Of a stretch of DNA of 64,000 nt, positions 1-12,076 are shown one piece after another; within the stretch, counting starts at the first letter, position 1, and every line of letters starts with the position of its first letter. The stretch lies in assembly GCA_014898425.1 (NCBI GenBank), contig RCSZ01000006.1, positions 2,480,001 through 2,544,000 on the forward strand, written 5' to 3'. Under the pieces are notes generated by a model. It was given only the letters and a program-made list of their open reading frames with translations, was not told where the DNA came from and did not search any database. The position numbers and the translations under genes were made by a program. Source of the stretch: Botryotinia globosa (Eukaryota > Ascomycota > Leotiomycetes > Helotiales > Sclerotiniaceae).

Positions 1-2253
1 AGAGATATTGAGATGTGCGCGTTCACGTGACAGAAATGGCAGCTTCTCTTGATACTCTTCGTCAAGTAGATATCTATAAAATGTTAGCCACCTCATCCTT
101 AAAATTCTAGGGATCTCAAGGGGTTTGCTACTCTCTTGCTGAGAAATGCACAAATTCGACTGTATTTGCAGGACCATCTTCTATAAGAGGACGGCAGAGA
201 TCCAATGCTCTTTTCCCGATTCTTGTTCTGGAGGTAAGAGTCCGATTTGAACGATCAAGTGCAACTCCATCAAGTATTTCGTAGTTTTTAAGTACTCGAT
301 AAGAACATGCCATCCATTCCAAAATACGAATAGCCATGAACCTTGCCGTCTCGGGGTTGTTGGGATCCATGATTCTGTCGAGAATTCGACCATACCTAGT
401 AGATATTAATCACATATCTTGGTATAACGAGTGATATCTTACGCTGCCTTCAAACCTTTCGGTAAGCTCATGACTGCCCCTTCCAATGCCTCATCACTGT
501 AGCAAAATTTGAGTTCGTCTAAAACTAGCCGAACCCATAAAAACATACCTAACAAAGTTAGTATCGCTGTTTCTTTCATGACATTGAACTTGCTTACCAT
601 TCGCCTTTTCTATCAAAGTTTTTTCAATTCTCTTCAATAACTCCTGATCGGAAGTGTCAAGTTTAGACATCTTGTATTTTAGGTAAGACTGAATGTCTTG
701 ATTGACTTCTTGGCGGCTGTCCAGAGCGATGTAGGGTTGTTTGAGAAGCCTTTGGCGAATGTGTGGTTCTTTTCGACTAGAAAATAAAACCTTGCATTGA
801 AGCGCTGGACCGATACAAATAGTGCGAAGTTCTTTCAATATCACTTTTTGATCTTCCTTTGAACATTCATCCAAGCCGTCTATAACGATTCTTGTAGATG
901 CAACAGTCTGTAGAAGCTGTGGGAATATAGCTCTGAGCTGAGTCATTGTGCAGTCTACCCCTCGATAGACAAACTCATTGGCAACCAGAGTGGAAATTTC
1001 ATGATGCTGCCTAAGAAGTTGAATTGCAATGGTTGCTAGGATCTGCTGGCAAACGTTGCCAGAGCTGCGACTGTCACAATAATAATAACATGCTGTCAAT
1101 CCAGGCTTCCCTATCAATCTTTGGATTATGTACGAGCATATAACGCTCTTACCTTGAGTAATGGAATTAGTCATGTTATTACTTTCGAATTCTATGAAAT
1201 GGGGCCAAACCTGATCCCGGCTTGCCATGAAGCCACAGGCACGGATCTTCTGTATTATTCTCCATCCAACTCTTGAATTGCTGTTCCCCAGCCATCCACT
1301 CGCACGTCTTATCATAACGCTTTTTGGAGATTCTGTCATGCTCAGTTTCTTGATTCTTCCCATCAAGAGTGAACCATGCAATAGCGTGTTGCAAACGAGT
1401 AGCTTTCGCATTCTTTTCATTCTCTTCGACCATTTCTAAGTCTCGCTTCAGTCTCAGCCGGATGTCGTCTTGCATCCTAACTCGTGACTCTCTTGACTCG
1501 ACGATATTAAAAGAAGCAGCCTCTATGTCGATAAAGTCTCGATGTTTCTTTAAAGAATTGATGATGGAATCAAATCGACTCCCGAAATCCTTCCAAAAGG
1601 AAAGAAAGATAACATGCCAAGCTATGTTATGATTTCAGTACCAGCAAAAAGGATTAGAGCTGATCTACGTACCTCTTTGTCGAAGAAATTTGTAAGCACG
1701 CTGATGAAATTCCAGAATGTTGGTATATACTGTAGCAAGTGATTGCTGGAATTCGACGTTATCATCAAATGCCTTTTGATATCGGTCAAATCGTGGCAAG
1801 GCTTCACCAATGTCAACATATGCTGAGATCAAGGCCTCAAAAATATCACGATGGTGACTCGCGATCTACTAAAGAATAAGCCTGAAGTCTGTACACAAAT
1901 CATGGGATACCAACCTGAAGCATAAGTTTAATTGGAGCCTATGTAATAATCGTCATCATCACTTTCTTCATTCGATCAAGTAGAAGGGTACAAACCCATA
2001 TGAACGACAAGTAAGGTGTGCCATTGCATAAAGTTTCAACTATCTTCGAGTACTTTTCAACACCTCGCAAGAAAGGTTCGATACGGCGTAGATTCTGACC
2101 AGATTGCCGTTGTCTTTGTGAGCTATCGATCTGGCGAACAGCCAGCCACACATCTTTTAACTCTGTTGAGGCGAAGTTATGCGCATCTTGTTGGGAGATT
2201 GAAGATTTGAGCCTCTTGAACGCACCAGCAATGGTATCCTGGGGGCTTGCCAT
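1..2253 (-). CDS. NACHT-type NLR (STAND) protein with N-terminal DUF7708-like domain, partial
   Basis: Fungal NLR-like signalling ATPase, probably for non-self recognition or programmed cell death. The 5' end is complete and the 3' end leaves the window. Eight exons read in one frame: 2253-1996, 1938-1915 (24-nt exon), 1865-1673, 1621-1211, 1152-598, 548-443, 395-132 and 73 to the edge. Residues about 30-150 resemble the DUF7708 N-terminal domain (LRRIEPFL, then FIW-APIKLMLQ across an intron). The Walker A GKPGSGKS at about residue 290 is itself interrupted by an intron; Walker B is IVIDGLDE near residue 385, followed by SSRKEPHIRQ. The downstream LCRPLIEDGP and FVHFSAREYLLDEE stretch is the winged-helix-like region usual in this family. 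Ankyrin or other C-terminal repeats would lie outside. No disabling change is seen; the apparent TAG after FSARE lies at the start of an intron (131-74) with a GCTAAC branch site. Exact splice sites are inferred. Confidence 0.88.
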
Positions 2254-2779
2254 GAGGTCTCTAGAGCAGTATGATTTACTCTATATCGAAGAATTATGTT
2301 CTATAGGAAATTGAAAGCGACCGAAGAAATGCATCAGCTGTTCATGGTATTTGTATTAGTTAAATGGATTTTCAGGCGTTTTGCAAGGCTTCCGTGATGA
2401 AAGTTAAGTTGCACCGCATGAAGGCTTAGCTAAAAGATGCAGTGAGGCTGGACATACGTGGAAGTTTGCTGTGAACTTCTCATTCGTCGGTTATCTCCAG
2501 TGTAGTATGCTGTAGAGATTACTTGACTCGCTAACGGCGCTGACGGAAACAATTGGCATGCAGGACCTCCACTCCTCAGAAAATCGTACTGGCTCACTTT
2601 ATTCTTATACCACAAAACTTGTTTTACTTCATCCACTATACAATCGTTACGAAACTGATTGAATCAATGATCAATCAACCGTACCAAAATATTTCTTTCT
2701 CTAGCTGCTCATTGCTGTGGTATTTTCTTTAATTTACGAGTAGCATACCTCCAGACGAAGCAAAGTTTCAACCTTGACG
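2254..2779. promoter_or_regulatory. divergent intergenic region, NLR / SNF2-like gene
   Basis: The two flanking genes start away from each other, so this 526-bp interval must hold both promoters. A 68-codon minus-strand open frame (2430-2636) shows no recognisable domain and I do not call it. No clear TATA box or operator stands out. Confidence 0.5.
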
Positions 2780-5700
2780 ATGTCTTACGAAGAACGACTA
2801 GCCAAGCGTATGCGGGTTAACAATGCTGGGAACCATAAAAGCGAGGTCATAGAGAGTGAGGTATTCCAATTGCCTGCCTTTGAGAGCGAGATCACAGAGA
2901 ATGAGGTGTTTTACTCGCCTACTGTTGAAAGCTCGAATTCCCTAGGAACTGTTGAACGGGAAGCATATGAATGTTGTTATGGGATGGTAAACAAGATTCG
3001 AACATCTCTAAGAGCATTTCAAAATTAATAATAGAATAGTTAAGTGACATCGCCGTAAAGAAACTATGCAGTTCAGAGGCGCATTCAAGTTCTATCAACG
3101 TCGAATTTCATGACCCTAATCATCTTTCCTCGGGTGATGATCAGTACTCAACTACCTTCGACATATCGGACTTTGCATCTGCCAAAATCCTCAATGACTT
3201 GGCCAGTGTTCCAGAGATAAAATTGCAGTTATATTGCCATTCAAAGATTGAATTCGGCCATGGTGGACACAGTCGACGGATGATCAAGCGTTCTGAAAAA
3301 TTGCGTGGACTGTGGTTTTTGAATGTAATCATCTTTGGCCCAGAACATTTTGCGGAAAAGATAGGGAAATACTTATCAATCAGAAAAACGTATCTTCAAG
3401 ATCCACTTGGTTGTGAATGGTGCGTTCCGTACCGTAACCCCCATGCTATGACCCCCGACGCGGGGGAAGTTGTGATGACAGATTTATCTATCTTGGCCCC
3501 GGGACATCACAATATAGAGGAATTAAAATCCGGACCAGATCTTTTAGCCCAGTTAATGGAAGGGGAGGCTCCTTTGAGAGAGACCGAGGCACCCAAAATT
3601 GTGAAGACTTCCTTATTCAGGTAAATTACTAGCACATTCATGAAGGCATCTTCCGCAGGGGCTTATGGGATCTTCACTATAGGCATCAAAAGCAAGCTCT
3701 GACTTTCATGCTGCGTCGCGAGGAAGGTTGGAATTTTGATGATGCAGCTTCTGACATATGGAGTCGGCAGAGTGATACTTCGGGGCGATTAAGGTACACC
3801 ACCTAATTCTTCTAATCAATTTTTGTGTTGACTGAAACTATTAGTTACGTAAACAATGTCACCGGATACAGCACATGTGAAGCTCCTCCAGAATTCCGAG
3901 GTGGCCTACTGGCGGATGATATGGGATTGGGCAAGACGCTCACCATGATATGTTTGATAGCTTCAAACCAAGCTTGCTTGGATTATGAATTACCGCAGGC
4001 TCATTCTCGTTCTTCTGAATTGGGGCTTTCGAATATGTCAAAGGCTACTCTACTTATTTTACCTCCAGCATGTATGTTCCAGTTCATGGCAAAGGAGCCC
4101 ATTGTCCAATTCTAACACAAGAATAGTGATACAAGCATGGGAGCATCAGTTCCGATTGTAAGTCTACGCATATTTCTCTCAAATTGAAGTTGCATGGCAT
4201 GCTGCAGTACTAAAATATCCAGACATCTCGTACCGCAAGCACTAGCATGCCATATCTACCATGGCAATAACAAAAAAAGCATAGATTTTCTCAGACAGTT
4301 CGATGTTGTCATCACTACATACCACACTATTGCGGCCATTTGGAAGTATCACAGCGCTCATCCAGATGATGAATCTTTATATTCTCTCACTTGGCATCGC
4401 ATAGTACTAGATGAAGGTGAGTACAGTATGTAGTATAAGCTTCAAGCTTGTTCCTAACTTCAATAGCTCATATAATCAAAAATCCTCAGAGCCAGCTAGC
4501 TCGAGCTTGTTGTGCTCTCAAAGCGACAAGACGATGGGCGATAACCGGAACTCCGATCCAGAACAAACTTGCGGACTTCGCCAGCATTGTCAAGTTTCTG
4601 CGCGTTTATCCTTATTCCGATACAAGAACTTTTTCAGAAGAGATTACCAAGCCATTTAGGAATTCTTCCTCGATGGATGCGAAAGGACTTTTACGACTCA
4701 AAACACTTGTGCGCGCCATTACCATTAGTCGCACAAAGACAGTTGTTGAACTTCCAGCACGGGTTGACGAGATCCACCATCTCGATTTTACCTCGGCTGA
4801 GCGAGAGAAGTACGAGGCTGAGAAAGTACGAGCGAGAGTGTTACTGAAGAGGGCAATCTCTTCTGGGAATCAGAGTGGGAAAACATTCAATGCGCTGTCA
4901 CTACTCAACCGCTTACGTCTGATCTGCAATCACGGCCTATTACAGATTACGTCTACTACAGATCATATGGTGTCTCAGGAAAGTGACCTTGTTGCGTGTT
5001 GCTCCATGTGCGGCGACTATCTACAGGAAGAGATCTTTGGTGACCCTTTTTCTTCGGGTATTGATATTCAACGCCAACCATTGTGCCAACAATGTATTCT
5101 TCAAGAAGGAGACAACTGTTCCCGATCTCCGAGTAAGAGTTCAAACTTCCCAGATACAGGGGAAGATTTGAGATCAGTGACACCACCAACAGCTACAGAT
5201 GCTGCATTTTCTATCCAACATATGTCGACAAAGGTCAAAGCGCTTCTGGCAGATGTCCATAAATATAAGAATGCGGAGAAAAGGTTGATACATCCCAAAA
5301 AGACTCAAAAGTATCTCAGAAACTAATGTGTGATAGTGTCGTGTTTTCATACTGGACAAACACGCTTGATCTTGTGCAAATGATGCTGGATAACCAAGGA
5401 ATAAGCCATACAAGAATCGATGGGACGATGTCTCTCTCCAAAAGAAATGAGGCTTTAGATGCTTTCAAGAACAACGATAAATTTCGCGTAATTCTTGTCT
5501 CAATCACTTGTGGTGGTGCAGGGTGGGTTCTATCTATTGCAAGTATTCGTGTTTAGCAACTAATGGATATGAGCAGGCTCGATCTAACCACTGGGTCGAG
5601 AGCGTATCTTCTCGAGCCGCATTGGAACCCGATGATTGAAGAACAAGCTCTCTGTCGTGTACATCGAATTAGTCAGAAGCGCAATGTTACTACCATTAGA

Positions 5701-5991
5701 TATTTGATGCATGATTCGTTTGAAGAGGTGAGCTCGCCCACTTCATGTTTTGCATTGAGACGGGAGTTGATGAGAGCTCCTGGTAAAACTTATGACATTC
5801 TAACAGCTTGTAGCAAATTGTGGATCTTCAAAAGAGAAAGAAGATGCTTGCAGATGTTACGTTTAGTCAAAATTGCATCTCAGAAGCTGGTGTCGACATG
5901 AGCATTTTACAAGTATGTTTCCCAATTGAACTTTCATCTCTCGTTTATAATTCTGATAAATATCCAGTACTTGAAATCTGTCTTGGAGTAA
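2780..5991 (+). CDS. SNF2-family DNA-dependent ATPase, HLTF/RAD5/RAD16-like
   Basis: Swi2/Snf2 ATPase expected to translocate on DNA or remodel nucleosomes in the nucleus. The first ATG is at 2780. Exons join in frame across about ten introns; the early ones are 2780-2986, 3040-3620, 3659-3793 and then from 3845. Helicase motif I is ADDMGLGKTL (about 3913). The DEAH box is split by an intron near 4420-4465 (IVLDE / AHIIKN), and motif III is ITGTPIQNK. A four-cysteine CxxC...CxxC cluster (about 5000-5100) sits where HLTF/Rad5 carry RING, but it is too short for a full RING. The C-terminal helicase lobe includes SVVFSYW after an intron ending TGATAG, GGAGLDLTTG, and motif VI RVHRISQKRNV. It ends IVDLQKRKKMLAD...YLKSVLE with stop 5989-5991. 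An N-terminal HIRAN domain was not recognised. Coding appears intact. The ATPase assignment is firm; the subfamily is less certain. Confidence 0.85.
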
Positions 5992-8693
5992 TATCATGGG
6001 ATGGGTCTAAGGTTACTGCTCAGTTATTTAGTCGCACCTTACAAGATACTACTATTTTCTAGTCAGAGCCGAATTCATAATGTTGACTGCAGATTCGCTA
6101 TCGTCAAGTCAGGATACTCTCCCCGCCGCCTTTGAATATGCTCCCCCACCAGAAAATCGAGGTATATACTCGGTCCAACTGGAAAAAATACTAGAAGTAG
6201 TGGGAAAGAGGTAGGATTTAGATATAAAGACACTCGGATAGCACAAATAGATAATGTCTAGTTTAGAAGAGCGCGGAAGTCAAAGTTGAGTGCAAAATTG
6301 AAGGAATATTAATTGATGACTGAGTTGTTCAATATAGTTAAATGCGGCAGAGACAGATAGTGGAGTGCCTGGCGGGGAAGTTGAAGTGCACGGTCGGACT
6401 CGAGCTGTGGATGATCTGTTTTTAATGGACTTTTGGCAACTATGCATTAAAGAGATTAAAGAGCTGGTGATATATAGACATGTACTGATAGCAAGCAGTA
6501 TGTACACTTGTCCATCTAGGTAGCAGTAAAAATAGTATAAAATATCAATGATTACTGAAATACTTGACGATGAAAACCAATTTGCTGCAAAACCAAAAGA
6601 TAAGTAAGTGTGCACTTGCACTTCAAGTGCACTTGCAATCCCAATTTTTTAAACGCAATTTGATACAATGTGTTGATTATTTGGTTGCTGGTCTTGTGTG
6701 ACCTAGTTACATAGGATTGGCGACACCTAGAGCAAGTAATGTCATGCTTTTATATATGTGTACTACATCTCCTAGTATAGGACAAGCGAATGTGCTCAGG
6801 GGTATGTGGATGTTCGAGATGTGATTGAATATTGAATATTGAATATTGAATATTGAATTCTGGATGCTCCATGAGTGTGGAAGATGATAGATAGGTAAAT
6901 GAACTGTAATAAGTATATGCTCATGCAATTGTATTGTTTTATGTAATCATTTAATGAATAAGAATGATATTTCAAAATGATGAGAATTCATTTGGATTTC
7001 TTCTTTCTGGTTCAAATGTAGTAATATGTGCGGAGACGTAAGCAACATATTTCTGGGGAGCCACATTATAATAATCTTACATACGAGTGCTGTTGGTGAG
7101 TAGATTTACTCGTATTTGACGAGTGTAATGAGGGAAAAATCCACGAATAGCCTTGATGGAACATCGTTTGATATTGAATGATTGCAAAGTACACTAACAA
7201 CATCAGACTAGCTTTAGTCTTCTCACGGTTTAGGTCAAACGCGCATCAAACGTATCAGATACCCCAATCTGCCTAGTTGAGGTGGAGGTAGGATGCATGA
7301 TGACGAGGACGAGGACGAGGACGACGACGGAAAAGACGGGGAAGAATGGAGAGAGTGGAGAAGACGTGGAGAATACAATGTCAGAATGGGAAGAAGATAT
7401 GTAGGTGTGTCGAGTATTTCGTAGTGAGATATAATACCGCAGTGGAACAAGAGCAGATGTTGAATGGAGACATAACTTGACTCTTCCAAGCATTTCTATA
7501 TACGGGATTAAGTACTTGTATACATCAACACTCAACACATTCCACCCCCGAATTCACCATTCTCACGAAACCTTCCCAAAAGAGAATCGACCAATTCTTT
7601 CCTCCGTTTGCAATTCCCAATACGAAGTCCGTATCTAAAGTTCACTCCTTCCCAAAGCAGCCATCCAAGCGATAAGTAAGTTTTGCACGGAGTTGGGGAG
7701 ATTATTATCACCGAAAACGAACAGAATGTATGTGATGGAATGCAACGACGAGTACGTACTAACTAGTTTGATAACTTGATAGATTATATGCATTTATGAA
7801 CTAGTAGGATCTTACATACATATATATATATACATACATACAGATATACATTTATTAACTAGTAGGATTTTATATACATACATACATATATACACTTACT
7901 AACTAGTATATACACACATATATATATACACACATGTATATATACAATATACAACAACCTCTTCTCTTCCTCTTCTACCGAGTACAATTTCCTTTACATT
8001 ATATTCATTTTCACCATTATATAAATCAAATGAAACAAAGCACAAAGTACAAAGCACAAAGCACAAATCACCCCCATCCATACATAATAACCATCACACC
8101 AAAAACCAAAAAAAATGACCCCTTTACCTCCTCTACCTCTCCCTCTCCCTTTACCTCAAAGACACGCCCAAGCTTCACACCTCTCTTCATCATCTCCACT
8201 GCGTCATTTCAGCCTCAATCTGGTCTTAGCAAAAGATTCCATTCTGATAAATAGTTATCAACCACCATCACGTAAATCGAGACTAAGACGACTACCGTTG
8301 AATTTAGTGCGTTTGCCCATTTTAGAGGAATTGGATGGGATGAGTACACTTTTGGGTGAGTTTGACTTCTTTTGGAGGGTTGGGTTTGGAGATGATGGTG
8401 GACTTCTTGGGATTCATTTGCTGATTATGCTTGGTTTTACCAAACGGTTAGTCTCAAAGGCTAGAAAGGTATGTGTGTGTTCAGTGTTTTGTGTTGTTTC
8501 GTTTGCTTCGATTTGATTTGAAGATGGATAACGGGTGTTGGATGGGCGAATGGCAAATGCTAGATAGAGGAGAGAGCAAATGCGCAGGTGGGCAGATGCA
8601 GATTCAATCGATGAGGAAAAAGAGTCGAAGGAGAAAAGAAGATATAGAGATACATCATTCATACATACATACAACTGACAATCATTTCTTCAG
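5992..8693. other. gene-poor intergenic region
   Basis: No convincing gene. It contains a heptanucleotide tandem repeat (TGAATAT, about 6830-6857) and TA/CATA-rich microsatellite tracts at 7815-7945. It also holds the presumed promoter and 5' exon(s) of the NT-C2 gene, which I could not place. Open frames at 7230-7538 and 8115-8516 are low-complexity and unsupported. Confidence 0.5.
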
Positions 8694-10021
8694 CCAAAAT
8701 TTGATTTTGTCCTCCGAGTAAGTTCTCCTTCCCAAAATTCAAACACATTCACACCTCTTCTTTTTCAACCCAAACTAACCTCCCCCCCCAGTTAATAGAT
8801 CTCAACAACGTCCCTCTAACCAGTGGAACCGCATACATAAAATGGCATATCTCCTCCTCTGTTGCCTCCGAGCATTCAGGACAAACCCCTCGCTCCCCCA
8901 TCAAAGAACATAAAGTCCACTGGGATTACACTCGATCCATCCCCGTCCGTCTCACCGTCGATAAATCCAACCATCTCTCCGAATGTCTTATCCATTTCGA
9001 AGTCATCCAAGATTATAATTCTGGGGCTACCTCGAAAGGGGAACGAGTCACTTTAGGACATATTACGTTGAATTTGGCGGAATATGTGGAGGAGAGTGAA
9101 GTTGAGGGCGAGGAGGGAGTGGTGAGGAGATATTTAATGCAGGATAGTAAGATTAATAGTACAGCGAAGATTGGGATTAGTATGCGACAGGTAGAAGGGG
9201 AGAGAAATTTCGTCGTGCCAATATTGAAGAGCGCGCCTGTTTTTGGAGGGATTGCAGGAATTATGAAGGGCGAGACGGGGGACAATGGTGATGATGTTGG
9301 TAGTGAGTTTACATCCTTCCCTTCATCTTTCCATTCATCTCACAATGCGCGAATGCGACCCGGAATGCCATACTAATTCTTCCATAAAGATATGCCACAA
9401 CTTCAAAAATCCTCCGATAAATCCGATCTTCACGACATGTATCGACGCGCCCTCGCGGCCTCTTGGACTTGTTCTCCCGCCGAGATGCCCGCAGATGAAT
9501 GTGTCGAAGATATATTCGCCGGTGGAGATGGCTGGAAACGCGATCCGGATTCTTCCAATTTCGATCACAATGAGTACAGTCGAGATACGCCTCGCATAGT
9601 ACAAGATGATAGGGAATTAAGCGCAAGTGGGGGAAGTGGAGAGGACTTGAGAAGACACAGGAGAAGTCATAGTGATGCGAGTCAAAAGAGTAATCTTACC
9701 ACATCATCTTCTGTTCCTGGAGGTGGAAAAATGGGAAGGGCAGATGGGAGAGGTCATCGGTATAAGAGAAGTACCGATACAACACGCAGTGGGGTTTCAT
9801 CAAGTGGAGGCAGGAGCGTGAGCGCACAGTCTGGACTCTCGAGTATGGGGGATAGAGATGATGAGATTTCGATCATGGGAGGTGGAGAGAGAGGAAGACA
9901 GGGGAGAGGTCTGGGTCATATTCCGGGGAATCATCACGGGTATGTGAGGCCGAGGGAAGTGGATGAGTTTGATATGAGGGAGGATTTGGTGGCGTGGAAA
10001 TTACCCGGGGAGGTTTCTTAG
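8694..10021 (+). CDS. NT-C2 domain protein (EEIG1/EHBP1-type), 5' end unresolved
   Basis: Fungal member of the EEIG1/EHBP1 N-terminal C2-like (NT-C2) family, whose members act in membrane or cytoskeletal adaptor roles. Supported exons are 8694-8717 (PKFDFVLR), 8792-9302 and 9390-10021, with introns carrying CTAAC and CTAAT branch sites. The NT-C2 core runs from LIDLNNVPLTSGTAYIKWH through HKVHWDYTRSIPVRLTVDK to VTLGHITLNLAEYVEE and STAKIGISMRQ. The second half has the fungal-conserved block DLHDMYRRALAASW...DECVEDIFAGGDGW, then a Ser/Arg/Gly-rich, probably disordered segment, and ends DEFDMREDLVAWKLPG. The true start must lie upstream of 8694, because an in-frame TGA precedes PKFDF; an upstream intron is inferred. 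The domain call is strong; the start is unknown. Confidence 0.78.
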
Positions 10022-10807
10022 ATGGATATGGATATGGGTATGGAGGGGAAGAGGGGCTTGTGTATAGATAGATGGTAGATTGGACTGGGCTGTACATTGG
10101 ATGGCGAAAAAGAATAGGCTGGCTTCCGTTTGGGCTTGCGTATATATGGAGTTTATGGAATTTCTGGCCGGGGCATGGCTAAGAAACATTGGAGAAGCAT
10201 AACATCATGGATAGGCGGGCGGATGGATGGATGAAGGAACCACGGAAAAATAAATTGGTTGGCTGGTTTTTACCATAGATCTTTAATTGCTTTAATTTAT
10301 AACTCTCTATTTTCTTCTCGTCCAAGATATCTTTCTGTTCATGTACCTCTGCCAAGTAGAAATCATGCATTGATCTTGATTGATGTAGATTGGTAGGTAG
10401 GTAGGTAGGTAGGTACCTAGTTATATCGAACTCCTAAACGCCTCGCCTCGCTTCTTCTTCTTCTTCTTCCTTTCTTCTCATCCACATCTTCTGACTTACG
10501 ACCCTTTCATTTTTGATGTGTGGATTTTGCAATTATGCCATGGCCGTATATCAGGAATCGAATAAAATGAAATGGCGGAGAAGCTATATGTTCCCAAATT
10601 GGTATGTTGGACTCTTGATAGGATAGAGTCATCAGACCAATTGTGAAATAGGCTTTGTTTAACACCCACATCCGCATCCATATCCATTTGCACAGATTTT
10701 GAGATCCTCTTCATCTGAAGAACCAAAATTCTGTCGCGTACCCCCTCATCCCCTCTCCCTCGTCCCTCATAATTCCTCACTCCCTATCACTCACTCACTC
10801 TCACCCC
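10022..10807. other. convergent intergenic region with (TAGG)n tract
   Basis: Lies between the 3' ends of the NT-C2 gene and the cyclophilin gene. It contains a short TAGG tetranucleotide run (about 10391-10417) and CTT repeats near 10448-10470. No gene is supported; the minus-strand 94-codon frame at 10496-10780 has no recognisable feature. Confidence 0.5.
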
Positions 10808-11588
10808 CTACAACTCCCCACCCACCCCCTCCTCCCCCTCCAAAACCCTCCCCCTCAAAATCCTCACCTCCTCCACCGGTCTATCCTCCGCCCCCGTCTT
10901 CACAAGCCCCATCCTCTTCACCGTCCCCAAGCCCCTCGTCACGCGTCCAAAAATCGTATGTTTCCCATCCAACCACGGCGTGGGCGCCAACGTAATAAAA
11001 AACTGCGACCCATTTGTATCCGGGCCCGAATTCGCCATCGACAGGATCCCCGCCCCGGTATGCTTTAAGGTAGGCAGATTGGTCCCCGCGCGGGGCGATA
11101 GTTCGTCTTTGAATTTCTCCCCGTAGATCGAGGTTCCGCCGCGGCCGGTGCCCGTGGGATCGCCCGTTTGCAACATGAAGTTGGGGATGATGCGGTGGAA
11201 GATGATGTTGTCGTAATAGCCGCGCCGGATGAGAGTCTCAAAGTTGGTGCAGGTTTTGGGAGCGTGCGACGTGTAGAGTTCGAGAGTTATGGTGCCCTAG
11301 GAGAGGAGGGGGTTAGGTGGGTTTGAGTGATGATTTGCTGGTTCTTTGGGCAAGGGGGGTTTGGGGGATGGAGGCAGAAACTATGATCAGAACTCTGTGT
11401 AGCTGTCTGCCGTATGAATGACGCTCAGGCAGAAACTATTATGAGAACTCTCTGTAGCTATCTGTCATAGATGACGCTCCGCTGGCCCTCCGGGGGCCAC
11501 TGCCGTGGAGGCAGAATATCGAGGGCGGGGAAGTGATTGGGAAATCTGTACATACCATTGTGGTTTCTAGGGCGATATTTACAGCCAT
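10808..11588 (-). CDS. CYP1: peptidyl-prolyl cis-trans isomerase, PPIL1-type cyclophilin
   Basis: Cyclophilin that isomerises Xaa-Pro bonds; PPIL1-class members work in the spliceosome. Two exons: 11588-11556 ([11 protein letters not shown]) and 11296-10808, predicted 173 aa. The fold is complete: [18 protein letters not shown], then [22 protein letters not shown] with the catalytic Arg, [20 protein letters not shown], and [14 protein letters not shown]. The single-domain size and short N-terminus match PPIL1 rather than the larger secretory or mitochondrial cyclophilins. A C-terminal extension after RILRG is rich in Glu and Gly. The 259-nt intron is long for this window and filled by a repeat (see 11372-11518). 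The gene is head-to-head with the signal peptide peptidase gene. The family is certain; the exact paralogue name is an inference. Confidence 0.9.
11372..11518 (+). repeat. tandem and dispersed repeat inside cyclophilin intron
   Basis: Two imperfect direct units of 53-55 bp (about 11372-11426 and 11427-11479), each beginning AGGCAGAAACTAT and ending ATGACGCTC. They are followed by a GC-rich hairpin segment (TGGCCC/GGGCCA stem) that ends in the start of a third unit. The segment 11471-11518 recurs as a perfect 48-nt inverted copy at 14985-15032. Confidence 0.85.
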
Positions 11589-12076
11589 TTTGTATGTTTG
11601 TATCTGTATAATCAATCGATTTTGACCAATTAATAATAATATAGAAGCTATAAAGTCAATTCAAAGTGAGAAACGAGTAATACGTCAAAGATTCGAGAAG
11701 GCTTCAATTTATTATTTACTTTTCTGCAAGGCTGAGAGAAAGTTTGTCGCCCACCAGTGGCCTTGTGGGATCCCTGCTGGTTGTTTGTTCTTTTGGGAAG
11801 GACAACATCTATAACCAACTTCATATTCTACTTTTATGATGTTCTAGCTAAAATTCGAAAACTACATTCACTTGAATTAGACTTCATATCTCTGAGAGTG
11901 AAAGAGCCTAGCTGACTAAAAACGAAAGGATCTAAAATCTAAAGTTCCCACAATGAACTAACTGGCTTCAACTGTGAAAATACTCTCAATACCTCACAAC
12001 TCAACTTCCAACCTGTCAATCCCATAGTGGTCACGATTTGCTCCATATCAACACCAAACAGGTCAACCACGCAAAG
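11589..12076. promoter_or_regulatory. bidirectional promoter interval, cyclophilin / signal peptide peptidase
   Basis: 488 bp between divergent start codons at 11588 (minus) and 12077 (plus). It must contain both promoters and 5' UTRs. I see no strong TATA box or repeated operator. Confidence 0.5.

Noticed and set aside
131..133. Apparent stop codon (TAG) after FSARE in the NLR
   Set aside because: It falls at the start of an intron (131-74, GTAGCA...TATAG with GCTAAC branch); splicing restores the family-typical AREYLLD.
5283..5340. Apparent frameshift in the SNF2-like gene before VFSYW
   Set aside because: An intron from GTTGAT to TGATAG with an ACTAAT branch joins EK-SVVFSYW in frame.
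6080..6214. 45-codon frame just after the SNF2-like gene (AFEYAPPPENRG...)
   Set aside because: Too short, no splice link to the helicase frame, which already has a natural end at 5991.
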